From Pseudomonas fluvialis (GTDB taxonomy: Bacteria; Pseudomonadota; Gammaproteobacteria; Pseudomonadales; Pseudomonadaceae): DNA of 64,000 nt. Location of the stretch: the NCBI RefSeq assembly GCF_002234375.1, contig NZ_NMQV01000010.1:1-64000 (forward strand), in the 5' to 3' direction. Shown here piece after piece: positions 24,458 through 39,050 of the stretch. Under the pieces are notes generated by a model. That model was not told the DNA's origin. It saw nothing but the letters and a program-made list of their open reading frames with translations, and ran no database searches. A program made the translations under genes and the position numbers. The first letter of the stretch is position 1, and every line of letters begins with the position of its first letter.

Positions 24458-25246
24458 TTATGCGGTTTCGCGACGGGCGGCGTTGCGCTGGCGGCGCACC
24501 AGTTCACCAGCCAGCGCCAGGTAGGCCAGGGCGCCACGCGATTGCTTGTCGTAGACCAGCGCCGGCATACCGTAGCTGGGGGCTTCAGCGAGACGTACGT
24601 TGCGCGGAATAACCGCATCGTAGAGCTTGTCGCCGAAGTGCTGCTTGAGCTGTGCAGAGACATCGTTGGTCAGGCCGATGCGCGGGTCGTACATGGTACG
24701 CAGCAATCCTTCGATCTTCAGCGAAGGATTGAGGGCCTGGGCAATGCGCTGGATGCTGTTGACCAGGTCGGACAGACCTTCCAGGGCGTAGTACTCGCAC
24801 TGCATGGGAATGATCACCCCGTCGGCGGCAACCAGCGCGTTGACGGTGAGCATGGACAGCGCCGGCGGGCAGTCGATGAGGATGTAGTCGTAATTGTCAC
24901 GGATCGGTTTGAGTGCCTCGCGCAGGCGCTGCTCCTTGCCCGGCATATCGAGCAGCGCCACTTCCGCTGCAGTCAGGTCACGGTTGGCCGGCAACAGCTG
25001 ATAACCGCCATGCTCGGAAAACTGCATGGCTTCACCGAGGCTGCATTCGCCAACCAGCACGTCGTAGATCGAACGCTCCAGGGCCTGCTTGTCGATACCG
25101 CTGCCCATGGTCGCATTGCCTTGCGGATCAAGGTCGATCAGCAACACATGACGCTTGGTGGCGACCAAAGAGGCGGCCAGATTGATGCAGGTGGTGGTCT
25201 TGCCCACGCCACCTTTCTGGTTGGCAATTGCAAATACCTTAGCCAT
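24458..25246 (-). CDS. parA: Chromosome partitioning ATPase ParA
   Basis: Deviant-Walker ATPase. [27 protein letters not shown] holds the Walker A motif with the signature Lys; [19 protein letters not shown] is Walker B (about residues 115-133). 262 aa without an N-terminal helix-turn-helix, the chromosomal (Soj) type. It overlaps the rsmG end by eight bases and precedes parB by nine. Confidence 0.97.
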   Translation of the reverse strand: MAKVFAIANQKGGVGKTTTCINLAASLVATKRHVLLIDLDPQGNATMGSGIDKQALERSIYDVLVGECSLGEAMQFSEHGGYQLLPANRDLTAAEVALLDMPGKEQRLREALKPIRDNYDYILIDCPPALSMLTVNALVAADGVIIPMQCEYYALEGLSDLVNSIQRIAQALNPSLKIEGLLRTMYDPRIGLTNDVSAQLKQHFGDKLYDAVIPRNVRLAEAPSYGMPALVYDKQSRGALAYLALAGELVRRQRNAARRETA

Positions 25247-25906
25247 GCGCAGCCTCTCCCTGTTCCAGGCGGCGCAGTATCAGCAGATGACGCTGGCCTT
25301 GGCAACCGGGAACCTTGAGCACCTGGCAGCTCTGCAGACGGAAGTCTGCCGGCAGGGCCTGCAGTTCGTCGTCCGGCTGCACGCCCTTCATGGCCAGCCA
25401 GTGCGTTTCGGTATTCCCCAGATGGCGCGTCCAGTTGGCAAAGTCCTGCAGCGAACTGAAGGCCCGCGAACAGATGCCGCTGAACGGCTGCTCCGGCTGG
25501 AACGCTTCGACGCGGCTGTGGATAACCTGCAGGTTGGACAGCTTGAGTTCCAGTTTTACCTGGGTAAGGAAGCGGGTTTTCTTGCCATTCGAGTCGAGCA
25601 GGGTGAATTGCCGCTCGGGGAACAGGATGGCCAGGGGAATCCCCGGCATGCCGCCACCACTGCCCACATCCAGCCAGTTATCCCCCAGTGCCGTGACGTA
25701 GGGCACCACGCTGAGGCTGTCGAGCAGGTGACGCGAGACCATTTCATCCGGATTGCGTACAGCCGTCAGGTTGTAGGCCTTGTTCCACTTGATCAGCAGG
25801 GCCAGGTAGGCGAGCAGCTGTTCGTGCTGCTCGGCGCTGAGTTCGACGCCCAGTGCGCGGGCACCCTGGCTCAGTTCTTCGGCATGACGGACGCTAACCA
25901 GGGACA

Positions 25907-25907
<1 letters not shown>
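25239..25907 (-). CDS. rsmG: 16S rRNA (guanine-527-N7)-methyltransferase RsmG
   Basis: The SAM-binding motif [19 protein letters not shown] lies at about residues 76-94, and 222 aa is a typical RsmG/GidB length. It overlaps mnmG by one base and parA by eight, forming the classic mnmG-rsmG-parA-parB operon. A perfect DnaA box lies inside this gene (25517-25525). Confidence 0.96.
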
Positions 25908-27799
<1,892 letters not shown>

Positions 27800-28354
27800 C
27801 ACGCACCTCGTGCCTGTATATCCGGGGGAGAGCTTTCAATAGGAAAAGCGGGAAGGTCGGCAAGTATAGGGAGTTCACTGCAGCGAATGAAGCCTTCTGC
27901 ACAAAAAATAGCCAACCTGAGGTGATGACTATCCCGTTGTCTCGCTATACAGATTAAAAAGTGAATAAGTACTTAAAGATATTTTTTATGATTATGTATA
28001 GTCACCGGTAATTCTGTGGATAACCGGCTGAAAGCCATACAAAACAAGGTATTGTGAGACGTATAAGCCTGTGTTCTGCACGGGGATCAGCTGGGTGCTA
28101 GCTGGGATTATCCTGTGTGGCAGTGGCCTTGTTATCCACAGGCCTGGTTATGCGCAGCTTTCAGGGGGGCTTATCCAGACAGCTCAGACCTGTTTACCCA
28201 CAGGGTTTAATGCACCGTTTCGTGCCCTGCGTTTTACGCAAAACAGTCAGAAAGATTCAGCGCCCCAAAGAAAAGGGCCTGATTGGCCCTTTGCTATGTG
28301 CTCGGTTAGGCATAGCCAGCCTGTGCGCAGTACGCTGGCTAGCAGGCGAGATGC
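27800..28354. other. DnaA-box-rich, AT-rich intergenic region upstream of mnmG (origin-like)
   Basis: No gene is seen in these 555 bases. An AT-rich stretch (about 27930-28000) ends in the 11-mer TGATTATGTAT (27989-27999). Fifteen bases later comes a perfect DnaA box on the minus strand (TGTGGATAA, 28015-28023). A perfect box on the plus strand is at 28132-28140, and two boxes with one mismatch are at 28171-28179 and 28194-28202. The same 11-mer and almost the same box spacing occur in the rpmH-dnaA region. E. coli oriC also lies beside gidA (mnmG). This may be a second origin, a DnaA-titration site or a relic. Confidence 0.7.
28272..28292 (-). terminator. Terminator downstream of mnmE
   Basis: Stem AAAGGGCC / GGCCCTTT with a five-base loop, followed on the minus strand by TTTCTTT-like sequence. 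It lies about 60 bases after the mnmE stop. Confidence 0.75.
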
Positions 28355-29722
28355 CTATTTGCCGATACAGAAGCTGGAGAAGATACGTCCAAGCAATTCG
28401 TCGGAACTGAAAGCACCGGTTATTTCACCGAGCGCTTGCTGAGCGACGCGCAGATCTTCGGCCAGCAGCTCACCTGCGCCCATCAGGGTTAGCTGCTGAT
28501 GGCCGTGTTCCAGGCTGGTTTTGGCCCGCTGCAAGGCCTCCAAATGACGCCTGCGGGCACTGAAACCACTCTCGGCCGTTTGCTGGAAGCCCATACAGGC
28601 CTTCAGGTGCTCGCGCAGCAGTTCCAGCCCGTCGGCAGACTTGGCGGACAGGGCGATGCTCACATGGCCGTCGGCACAGGTTTCCAGAGCTACCGGCTCG
28701 CCGGACAGATCCGCCTTGTTGCGGATCAGCGTGACACGTGCAGGGTCAGGCTGGCTGGTGAGAAACTCCGGCCACAGGGCAAAGGGATCGGCGGCCTCGG
28801 GCGCTGTGGAGTCGACTACCAGCAGCACACGGTCAGCTTCACCAATTGCCTGCAATGCACGCTCTACGCCAATCCTTTCCACCTGGTCATCGGTGTCGCG
28901 CAGGCCGGCGGTGTCCACAACATGCAGCGGCATACCGTCGATGTGGATATGTTCGCGCAGTACATCCCGGGTGGTACCGGCGATATCGGTGACGATGGCA
29001 GCCTCGCGACCGGCCAGGGCATTGAGTAGGCTGGACTTGCCGGCATTCGGGCGCCCGGCGATCACCACGTTCATGCCGTCGCGCAGCAGGGCGCCCTGGC
29101 CGGCTTCACGCAGGACGCTGGACAGGCAGTCGCGCACTTCCTGCAGCTGGCTGAGTACATGGCCATCGGCAAGAAAGTCGATTTCTTCTTCGGGAAAGTC
29201 GATAGCTGCTTCGACATAGATGCGCAGCTGGATCAGCCGTTCGGTCAGCTCATGTACACGTCGCGAAAACTCGCCCTGTAGCGAGCGCAGGGCATTGCGT
29301 GCGGCTTGTGCGGAACTGGCCTCGATCAGGTCGGCAATCGCTTCGGCCTGGGCCAGGTCGAGCTTGTCGTTGAGAAAGGCACGTTCACTGAACTCACCAG
29401 GACGCGCCAGTCGTGCGCCCAGTTGCAGGCAGCGCTGCAGCAGCATGTCGAGCACCACCGGCCCGCCGTGCCCCTGCAGCTCCAGCACGTCTTCCCCGGT
29501 AAAGGAGTGCGGGCCGGGGAAGTACAGCAGCAGGCCCTGGTCAATCTGCTGACCGTCAGCAGCCTGCCAGGGGCAATAATGTGCGTGGCGTGGGCGTGGC
29601 TGCAGGCCGCTGAGCTGTTCGGCAATAGCCCCGGCCAGCGGGCCTGAGACACGGACAATACCGACCCCACCACGTCCCTGGGCAGTGGCAACGGCGGCAA
29701 TGGTTTCGCGGGGCTGGGACAT
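28355..29722 (-). CDS. mnmE: tRNA modification GTPase MnmE
   Basis: Partner of MnmG in wobble-uridine modification. Start chosen at [19 protein letters not shown] (29722); a 20-residue in-frame extension upstream overlaps a terminator and is rejected. The N-terminal folate-binding domain is followed by an inserted G domain: [19 protein letters not shown] (G1, about residue 220), DIAGTTRD (G2), DTAGLR (G3) and NKADL (G4). The C-terminal CIGK motif supplies the catalytic Cys. 455 aa. Confidence 0.97.
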   Translation of the reverse strand: MSQPRETIAAVATAQGRGGVGIVRVSGPLAGAIAEQLSGLQPRPRHAHYCPWQAADGQQIDQGLLLYFPGPHSFTGEDVLELQGHGGPVVLDMLLQRCLQLGARLARPGEFSERAFLNDKLDLAQAEAIADLIEASSAQAARNALRSLQGEFSRRVHELTERLIQLRIYVEAAIDFPEEEIDFLADGHVLSQLQEVRDCLSSVLREAGQGALLRDGMNVVIAGRPNAGKSSLLNALAGREAAIVTDIAGTTRDVLREHIHIDGMPLHVVDTAGLRDTDDQVERIGVERALQAIGEADRVLLVVDSTAPEAADPFALWPEFLTSQPDPARVTLIRNKADLSGEPVALETCADGHVSIALSAKSADGLELLREHLKACMGFQQTAESGFSARRRHLEALQRAKTSLEHGHQQLTLMGAGELLAEDLRVAQQALGEITGAFSSDELLGRIFSSFCIGK

Positions 29723-29752
29723 GACGGCCTCTGATCGGTTGCGCAGATAGCA

Positions 29753-29775
29753 AAACGCCCCACGAGGGGGCGTTT
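29753..29775 (-). terminator. Terminator between yidC and mnmE
   Basis: Stem AAACGCCCC / GGGGCGTTT with a short loop lies between the yidC stop and the mnmE start on the minus strand, with a weak T-run beyond it. Confidence 0.65.
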
Positions 29776-29794
29776 GTGTCAAACGGAGCGGGCT

Positions 29795-31462
29795 TTAGCC
29801 TTGTGCGGCGGCGCGCTCGATCTGCCGGGTAATGTACCACTGCTGGGCAATGGACAGTACGTTGTTGACCACCCAGTACAGCACCAGGCCCGCCGGGAAC
29901 CACAGGAAGAAGAAGGTGAAGATGATCGGCATCAGCTTCATCACTCGGGCCTGCATGGGGTCCGGCGGCGTTGGGTTGAGTTGCTGCTGGATGAACATGG
30001 TAACGCCCATGATCAACGGCAGGATGAAGTAGGGGTCCTTGATCGCCAGGTCAGTGATCCACAGCAGCCAGGGCGCCTGGCGCATCTCTACGCTTTCCAG
30101 GAGTACCCAGTAGAGGGCGAGGAATACCGGCATCTGTACGAGGATCGGCAAGCAGCCACCCAGCGGATTGATTTTTTCCTTCTTGTACAGCTCCATCATG
30201 CCTTGCGACATCTTCTGCCGGTCATCGCCGTACTTTTCCTTGAGCGCCTGCAGCTTGGGCGCGACGGCACGCATACGTGCCATCGAGCGGTAACTGGCTG
30301 CCGACAGCGGGAAGAAGATCAGCTTGATGATCACGGTGAGCATGATGATCGACCAGCCCCAGTTACCCAGCAGCTTGTGGATCTGCTCAAGCAGCCAGAA
30401 GATCGGCTGAGCGATGAACCAGAGGAAACCATAGTCGACGGTCAGCTCCAGACCCGGCGAGAGGGTTTTCAGTTCGGACTGGATTTTCGGACCGGCATAG
30501 AGGACTGCCGAGGTTTCCGCCTGGGCTCCAGCGGGTACGTTCAGGCTGGGACCAGTGAAGCCGACGATATAGTTGCCCTGGCTATCCTTGCGGGTCTGCA
30601 CTACATTGTTGCTGTCGGCAGCGGGAATCCAGGCCGTGACGAAGTAGTGCTGCAACCAGGCAACCCAACCACCAGCCACTGTCTGGCGCAGCTGCTTCTC
30701 ATCCATGTCGCCCATGCTGACTTTCTTGTACGGCTCGTCAGCAGTCCACAACGCAGCGCCTAGATAAGTGGCGGTACCGGTTGCGGTAGTCGAAGAAGGA
30801 TCACCACTGCCATCGCGCTTGAGTTGGGCAAACATATTGCCTACCCAGGGTTGTTCGCTCTGGTTGTTGATCAGGTAGCTGACCTTGAGGTCGTACTGGC
30901 CGCGCTGCAAGGTAAAGCGTTTGGTGTAGTCAACGCCGGCTTCACTGAACTGCAGATCGACTACCAGCTGTTGCTGATCATCGGACAGCTGATAATGCTG
31001 TGTCGCCGAGTGGTATAGCGGGCGGCCGCTACTCCGCGCATCCGGGCCATTGCTGCCGGTCAGGCCACTTTGCGCCAGATAAACGCGCTCATTGCCATTG
31101 TCGAAGAGCTGGAAGGGGACATCCGGACGATCCTGGCGACGTGGGTATTGCGGCAGGGTCAGTTGAACAATGTCACCACCACGCGGATCGATGGCCAGAT
31201 CCAGTACGTCGGTTTGTACGCGAATCAGCGACTGACTCGCAGCCGGAGCATCGGCGGCAGGTGCCTGAGCTTCATCCTGGCTGGCCGTCGGCACGTCATC
31301 GTTGTTGCTGGCAGTCAGTTCCGGGAGCGGACTGGTGGTCGACTGGGTTGCGCTACTGGCAGCTGGCAGGGGCGCCTGACCATAGTCCTGGTTCCATTGC
31401 AGCACCAGGAGATAGGACACCACGGCCAGGCCGACGAGCAGGATAGAACGTTGAATATCCAT
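29795..31462 (-). CDS. yidC: Membrane protein insertase YidC
   Basis: Inserts proteins into the inner membrane, alone or with SecYEG. 555 aa in the gamma-proteobacterial layout: one N-terminal membrane helix (RSILLVGLAVVSYLLVLQW), a large periplasmic beta domain (about residues 60-340) and five C-terminal helices with the conserved GNWGWSIIMLTVIIKLIFFPLS and GGCLPILVQMPVFLALYWVL. It lies two bases from yidD and belongs to the rpmH-rnpA-yidD-yidC operon. Confidence 0.97.
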   Translation of the reverse strand: MDIQRSILLVGLAVVSYLLVLQWNQDYGQAPLPAASSATQSTTSPLPELTASNNDDVPTASQDEAQAPAADAPAASQSLIRVQTDVLDLAIDPRGGDIVQLTLPQYPRRQDRPDVPFQLFDNGNERVYLAQSGLTGSNGPDARSSGRPLYHSATQHYQLSDDQQQLVVDLQFSEAGVDYTKRFTLQRGQYDLKVSYLINNQSEQPWVGNMFAQLKRDGSGDPSSTTATGTATYLGAALWTADEPYKKVSMGDMDEKQLRQTVAGGWVAWLQHYFVTAWIPAADSNNVVQTRKDSQGNYIVGFTGPSLNVPAGAQAETSAVLYAGPKIQSELKTLSPGLELTVDYGFLWFIAQPIFWLLEQIHKLLGNWGWSIIMLTVIIKLIFFPLSAASYRSMARMRAVAPKLQALKEKYGDDRQKMSQGMMELYKKEKINPLGGCLPILVQMPVFLALYWVLLESVEMRQAPWLLWITDLAIKDPYFILPLIMGVTMFIQQQLNPTPPDPMQARVMKLMPIIFTFFFLWFPAGLVLYWVVNNVLSIAQQWYITRQIERAAAQG

Positions 31463-31464
31463 GA

Positions 31465-31710
31465 TTACTCGGCCATCGAAGAGGATTGAGGTTGTTCTAC
31501 AGGAGGAACCGGATCATATCCACCCGGATTCCAGGGGTGGCAGCGCCCCAGGCGTCGCAAACTCAGCCAGCCGCCCTTGACTACACCATGTAGCTCGATG
31601 GCTTGCAGGGCATAACAGGAACAGGATGGATAGAAACGACAGTGACTGGCCATCAAGGGACTGATGGCGTAGCGATAAAACCGGATGGGAAGCAGGGCCA
31701 GTTTACGCAT
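31465..31710 (-). CDS. yidD: Membrane protein insertion efficiency factor YidD
   Basis: 81 aa with the invariant core [18 protein letters not shown] (about residues 26-43) and [14 protein letters not shown]. It is a small membrane-associated protein that helps insertion by YidC. It overlaps rnpA by eight bases, and yidC follows two bases later. Confidence 0.95.
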   Translation of the reverse strand: MRKLALLPIRFYRYAISPLMASHCRFYPSCSCYALQAIELHGVVKGGWLSLRRLGRCHPWNPGGYDPVPPVEQPQSSSMAE

Positions 31711-32095
31711 GAGCGGTCGAATCGGTCGGAGTGGCTACCTGAGCGCGATTGCGTGCCAGACGTTTCCAGAGTTTGCCGAACTGTTCGCGCAGTTCTTCAT
31801 TATCCAGATCAGCCAGCCCTTTGCGCGCAACTACCACAATATCCAAACCCGTTAGCGGAATTTGGTTGAGCCTGAAGCTCTCGCGAATCTGTCGTTTGAT
31901 GCGATTGCGCTCAACGGCGAGCTTGACGCTTTTCTTGCCGATGACCAGACCCAGGCGGGGATGTTGCAGAGCATTCTCCCTGGCTAGCAGCAGAACGCTC
32001 TTGCCTGGAGCCTTGCAGGTAGGTGAGTCGAAGACTGCTTTGAACTGCTTGGGGACAAGCAGGCGCTTTTCCCGCGAGAAATCGCGACTCACCAC
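31703..32095 (-). CDS. rnpA: Ribonuclease P protein component
   Basis: Protein subunit of RNase P for tRNA 5' maturation. The RNP signature [19 protein letters not shown] lies at about residues 57-75, and basic residues abound. 130 aa. Its start lies 14 bases after the rpmH stop. Confidence 0.96.
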   Translation of the reverse strand: MVSRDFSREKRLLVPKQFKAVFDSPTCKAPGKSVLLLARENALQHPRLGLVIGKKSVKLAVERNRIKRQIRESFRLNQIPLTGLDIVVVARKGLADLDNEELREQFGKLWKRLARNRAQVATPTDSTAHA

Positions 32096-32109
32096 CTCGA
32101 CCGGCGAAA

Positions 32110-32244
32110 TCAGACGGTCAGACGCTTACGGCCTTTGGCGCGACGGCGGGACAGTACGGCACGGCCGTTTTTGGTAGCCATGCGAGCACGGAAACCGTGG
32201 GTGCGGGCGCGCTTGATGGTGCTGGGTTGGAAAGTGCGTTTCAT
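32110..32244 (-). CDS. rpmH: 50S ribosomal protein L34
   Basis: A 44-aa gene. On the minus strand it reads [18 protein letters not shown] and ends GRKRLTV, the invariant L34 sequence. It is the first gene of the rpmH-rnpA-yidD-yidC operon and is divergent from dnaA across oriC. Confidence 0.98.
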   Translation of the reverse strand: MKRTFQPSTIKRARTHGFRARMATKNGRAVLSRRRAKGRKRLTV

Positions 32245-32797
32245 GGTCAGTTACCTGGTGGTCACTACTTGGTCAAATGGAGGCCAAGAGAGCCCCCCGT
32301 TCAAAGAGACCGGCGATTGTAGAGAAAGGCAAGGCGCAGGTCAATTTCCAACCAGTAGCTTATTCAACCTGTGCGTAGCCCCATGCGCTGTGGGCTCGTC
32401 AGAAAAGAATAATCAAAGAAGAAATTTAGAAAAGGATTAAAGCTGTGATTATGTATGAGGAGACATGAAACTGTGGATAACCCTACGTAGCCCTCGCGGT
32501 GAAAGGCATTGAATGTTTTGCAACTCTGTGGGTATCAAGTCTGTTTGCTGTGCCTTTGCTGCGGGCAGGCTGTGCGTGGAATGTATTTTTGTCCACAGGG
32601 TAGGTCATTCACCGGGTTCTCGGCAGTTTGTTAACAGAGCTCTTCCCTGCTTTATCAACAGCTTTCGTTGATACTGAGGAGCGCCTTTCTTTGTGGATAA
32701 CTGTCTGTGGCAAAGGTACAATGCACACCTTTAGCAGGCCGGTCGTTGCTCTCCGTGCGGAGGGTTGCGCTGGGTAATGACCGAGTGAGGAATAGCC
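32245..32797. other. oriC: Chromosomal replication origin oriC (rpmH-dnaA intergenic)
   Basis: No gene is seen in these 553 bases. An AT-rich stretch (about 32395-32460) ends in TGATTATGTAT (32446-32456). Fifteen bases later is a perfect minus-strand DnaA box (TGTGGATAA, 32472-32480). Further boxes: 32589-32597 (TTGTCCACA, one mismatch), 32652-32660 (TTATCAACA, one mismatch) and 32692-32700 (perfect, minus strand). Position between rpmH and dnaA is the known oriC location in pseudomonads. The region also holds the divergent rpmH and dnaA promoters, which I did not resolve. Confidence 0.9.
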
Positions 32798-34234
32798 GTG
32801 TCCGTGGAACTGTGGCAGCAATGCATCGACTTGCTGCGTGACGAGCTGCCGGCTCAGCAATTCAATACCTGGATTCGTCCCCTGCAGGTCGAGGGCGATG
32901 AGCAGGAGCTGCGTGTCTATGCGCCCAATCGTTTTGTACTGGATTGGGTCAATGACAAATACCTCAGTCGATTGCTGGAGTTGCTGGGAGAGCGTTGCAC
33001 GGCGGCGCCCCCTGCCCTGTCCTTGCTGATTGGCAGCCGGCGTAGTGCGGCAAGCAGCCGTTCTGCGGCTCCCATCCAGACGGTTGCCTCGCCTGCCGCG
33101 GCGATGACAGCCAAACCGGCGGTTGTCGAAACAGCGGATAGCCCGGCGCCCGAAGAGCCGGTTGCCCCGCTGCGTGGCGAGCGTACCGTACAGGTAGAGG
33201 GTGGTCTGAAGCACACCAACTACCTCAATCGCACCTTTACCTTTGAAAACTTCGTCGAAGGCAAGTCCAACCAGCTGGCACGTGCTGCTGCCTGGCAGGT
33301 GGCCGACAATCCCAAGCATGGCTACAACCCGCTTTTCCTGTATGGCGGAGTAGGCTTGGGGAAAACCCACCTGATGCATGCGGTGGGCAATCACCTGTTG
33401 AAGAAGAACCCCAACGCGAAAATCGTTTATCTGCATTCCGAACGCTTTGTTGCCGATATGGTCAAGGCGTTGCAGCTCAATGCGATCAACGAATTCAAGC
33501 GCTTCTATCGCTCGGTGGATGCCTTGTTGATCGACGATATCCAGTTCTTCGCCAAGAAGGAGCGTTCCCAGGAAGAGTTCTTCCATACCTTCAATGCGTT
33601 GCTGGAGGGGGGACAGCAGGTCATTCTCACCAGCGATCGTTACCCCAAGGAAATCGAAGGCCTGGAAGAGCGCCTGAAGTCACGTTTTGGCTGGGGCCTG
33701 ACTGTTGCAGTGGAACCGCCGGAGCTGGAAACCCGGGTAGCCATCCTGATGAAGAAAGCCGAGCAGGCCAAGGTTGAACTGCCCCATGACGCGGCTTTCT
33801 TTATTGCCCAGCGTATTCGCTCGAATGTCCGCGAGCTGGAAGGCGCACTGAAACGGGTGATCGCCCATGCCCACTTCATGGGGCGTGATATCACCATCGA
33901 GCTGATTCGTGAGTCACTCAAGGACCTGCTGGCTCTGCAGGACAAGCTGGTAAGCATCGACAATATCCAGCGCACCACGGCGGAGTACTACAAGATCAAG
34001 ATTGCCGACCTGTTGTCCAAGCGGCGCTCTCGCTCCATCGCCAGGCCGCGCCAGGTTGCCATGGCTTTGGCCAAGGAGCTGACTAACCACAGCTTGCCGG
34101 AAATTGGCGATGCATTCGGTGGTCGTGACCACACCACGGTACTCCACGCCTGTCGTAAGATTGCCGAACTGCGAGAAGCGGATGCGGACATCCGTGAAGA
34201 CTACAAGAACCTATTGCGTACCCTGACCACCTGA
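32798..34234 (+). CDS. dnaA: Chromosomal replication initiator DnaA
   Basis: AAA+ initiator that binds DnaA boxes and melts oriC. GTG start; 478 aa. Domain I (residues 1-80, [22 protein letters not shown]), a short Ala/Pro-rich linker (about 85-145), AAA+ domain with Walker [14 protein letters not shown] (about 182-194) and Walker [10 protein letters not shown], and domain IV with the DNA-binding signature [15 protein letters not shown] (about 441-455). The linker is shorter than in P. aeruginosa. Confidence 0.99.
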   Translation: MSVELWQQCIDLLRDELPAQQFNTWIRPLQVEGDEQELRVYAPNRFVLDWVNDKYLSRLLELLGERCTAAPPALSLLIGSRRSAASSRSAAPIQTVASPAAAMTAKPAVVETADSPAPEEPVAPLRGERTVQVEGGLKHTNYLNRTFTFENFVEGKSNQLARAAAWQVADNPKHGYNPLFLYGGVGLGKTHLMHAVGNHLLKKNPNAKIVYLHSERFVADMVKALQLNAINEFKRFYRSVDALLIDDIQFFAKKERSQEEFFHTFNALLEGGQQVILTSDRYPKEIEGLEERLKSRFGWGLTVAVEPPELETRVAILMKKAEQAKVELPHDAAFFIAQRIRSNVRELEGALKRVIAHAHFMGRDITIELIRESLKDLLALQDKLVSIDNIQRTTAEYYKIKIADLLSKRRSRSIARPRQVAMALAKELTNHSLPEIGDAFGGRDHTTVLHACRKIAELREADADIREDYKNLLRTLTT

Positions 34235-34275
34235 TATTTCGAACGCAACCCTATTGATAGGCAAGGGACTAGACC

Positions 34276-35379
34276 ATGCATTTCACCATCCAGCGCGAAG
34301 CCCTGTTGAAACCCCTGCAACTGGTCGCCGGTGTCGTCGAACGCCGCCAGACACTGCCGGTTCTGTCCAATGTTCTGCTGGTGGTGCAAGGCCAGCAGTT
34401 GTCACTGACCGGTACCGACTTGGAAGTCGAGCTGGTGGGGCGGGTTACGCTGGAAGAGCCAGCTGAGTCGGGTGAGATCACCGTACCGGCGCGTAAGCTC
34501 ATGGATATTTGCAAGAGCCTGCCGAACGACACGCTGATCGATATACGTGTCGATGAGCAGAAACTGCTGATCAAGGCCGGACGCAGTCGTTTCACCCTGA
34601 CCACCCTGCCCGCCAGTGACTTCCCGCAAGCCGAGGAAGGTGCCGGTGCGCTGACCTTCAGCCTGGCCCAGGGCAAGCTGCGGCGCATCATCGAGCGGAC
34701 CAGCTTCGCCATGGCACAGCAGGATGTGCGCTACTACCTCAATGGTATGTTGCTGGAAGTCAGCCGTGGTCTGCTGCGTGCGGTAGCTACCGACGGCCAT
34801 CGCCTGGCGATGTGCTCGGTAGCTGCGGATATTCAGCAGGATGGCAAGCATCAGGTCATCGTGCCGCGCAAGGGGATTCTCGAACTGGCCCGTCTGCTCA
34901 CCGAGCAGGACGCCGAAGTGAGCATTGTCCTTGGCCAGCACCATGTACGAGCCACCACGGGAGACTTCACCTTCACTTCGAAGCTGGTCGATGGCAAGTT
35001 CCCGGATTACGAGCGTGTGCTGCCGCGTGGTGGCGACAAGCTGGTGCTGGGGGATCGCCAGGCATTGCGAGAAGCCTTCAGTCGGACGGCGATTCTTTCC
35101 AATGAGAAGTACCGTGGTATCCGCCTGCTGCTGAGTAATGCTCTGTTGAAGATCCAGGCCAATAACCCGGAACAGGAAGAAGCTGAAGAAGAAGTGCTGG
35201 TCGATTACAACGGCGGCAATCTGGAAATCGGTTTCAACGTCAGCTATTTGCTCGATGTGTTGGGTGTGATCGGCACCGAGCAGGTACGTTTGATTCTGTC
35301 TGATGCGAACAGCAGTGCCCTACTGCAGGAAGCCGACAACGATGATTCCGCGTACGTCGTGATGCCGATGCGCCTGTAA
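34276..35379 (+). CDS. dnaN: DNA polymerase III beta clamp
   Basis: Sliding clamp giving processivity to DNA polymerase III. 367 aa; MHFTIQREALLKPLQLVAGVVERRQTLPVLSNVLL and the C-terminal YVVMPMRL are characteristic. The 41-bp gap after dnaA holds a Shine-Dalgarno but no DnaA-box cluster. Confidence 0.98.
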   Translation: MHFTIQREALLKPLQLVAGVVERRQTLPVLSNVLLVVQGQQLSLTGTDLEVELVGRVTLEEPAESGEITVPARKLMDICKSLPNDTLIDIRVDEQKLLIKAGRSRFTLTTLPASDFPQAEEGAGALTFSLAQGKLRRIIERTSFAMAQQDVRYYLNGMLLEVSRGLLRAVATDGHRLAMCSVAADIQQDGKHQVIVPRKGILELARLLTEQDAEVSIVLGQHHVRATTGDFTFTSKLVDGKFPDYERVLPRGGDKLVLGDRQALREAFSRTAILSNEKYRGIRLLLSNALLKIQANNPEQEEAEEEVLVDYNGGNLEIGFNVSYLLDVLGVIGTEQVRLILSDANSSALLQEADNDDSAYVVMPMRL

Positions 35380-35385
35380 CCTTCC

Positions 35386-38912
<3,527 letters not shown>

Positions 38913-38918
38913 AGTGGT

Positions 38919-38985
38919 TGTAGGCGGGCAAAGTTATTTGCCCTTTCGGCCAAAGTTAAGCGGTTCGGCCAAAGTAATTTGCCTG
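38919..38985. repeat. Three direct repeats after gyrB; candidate transposon end
   Basis: Three related units with consensus CGGsCAAAGTwAtTTGCC lie at 38925-38942, 38947-38963 and 38966-38983, spaced 22 and 19 bases apart. A TGT, the usual terminal trinucleotide of Tn7/Mu-class elements, stands at 38919-38921, six bases after the gyrB stop. Arrays like this are how TnsB-type transposases mark their ends. I found no second copy in the window, so the partner end would lie beyond 64 kb. Confidence 0.5.
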
Positions 38986-39000
38986 TAGCTTGAAAGTAAA

Positions 39001-39034
39001 AGCCCCTGCTGACGTGAGTCCGCAGGGGCTTTTT
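39001..39034. terminator. Terminator between gyrB and the defence operon
   Basis: Stem AGCCCCTGC / GCAGGGGCT with a 12-base loop, followed by TTTTT on the plus strand and preceded by AAAA, so it could act in both directions. It separates gyrB from the convergent NERD-kinase gene. Confidence 0.8.
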
Positions 39035-39050
39035 GCTTAGACTGAAGTCG

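Noticed and set aside
34235..34275. Second origin between dnaA and dnaN
   Set aside because: The gap is only 41 bases and contains no DnaA box.
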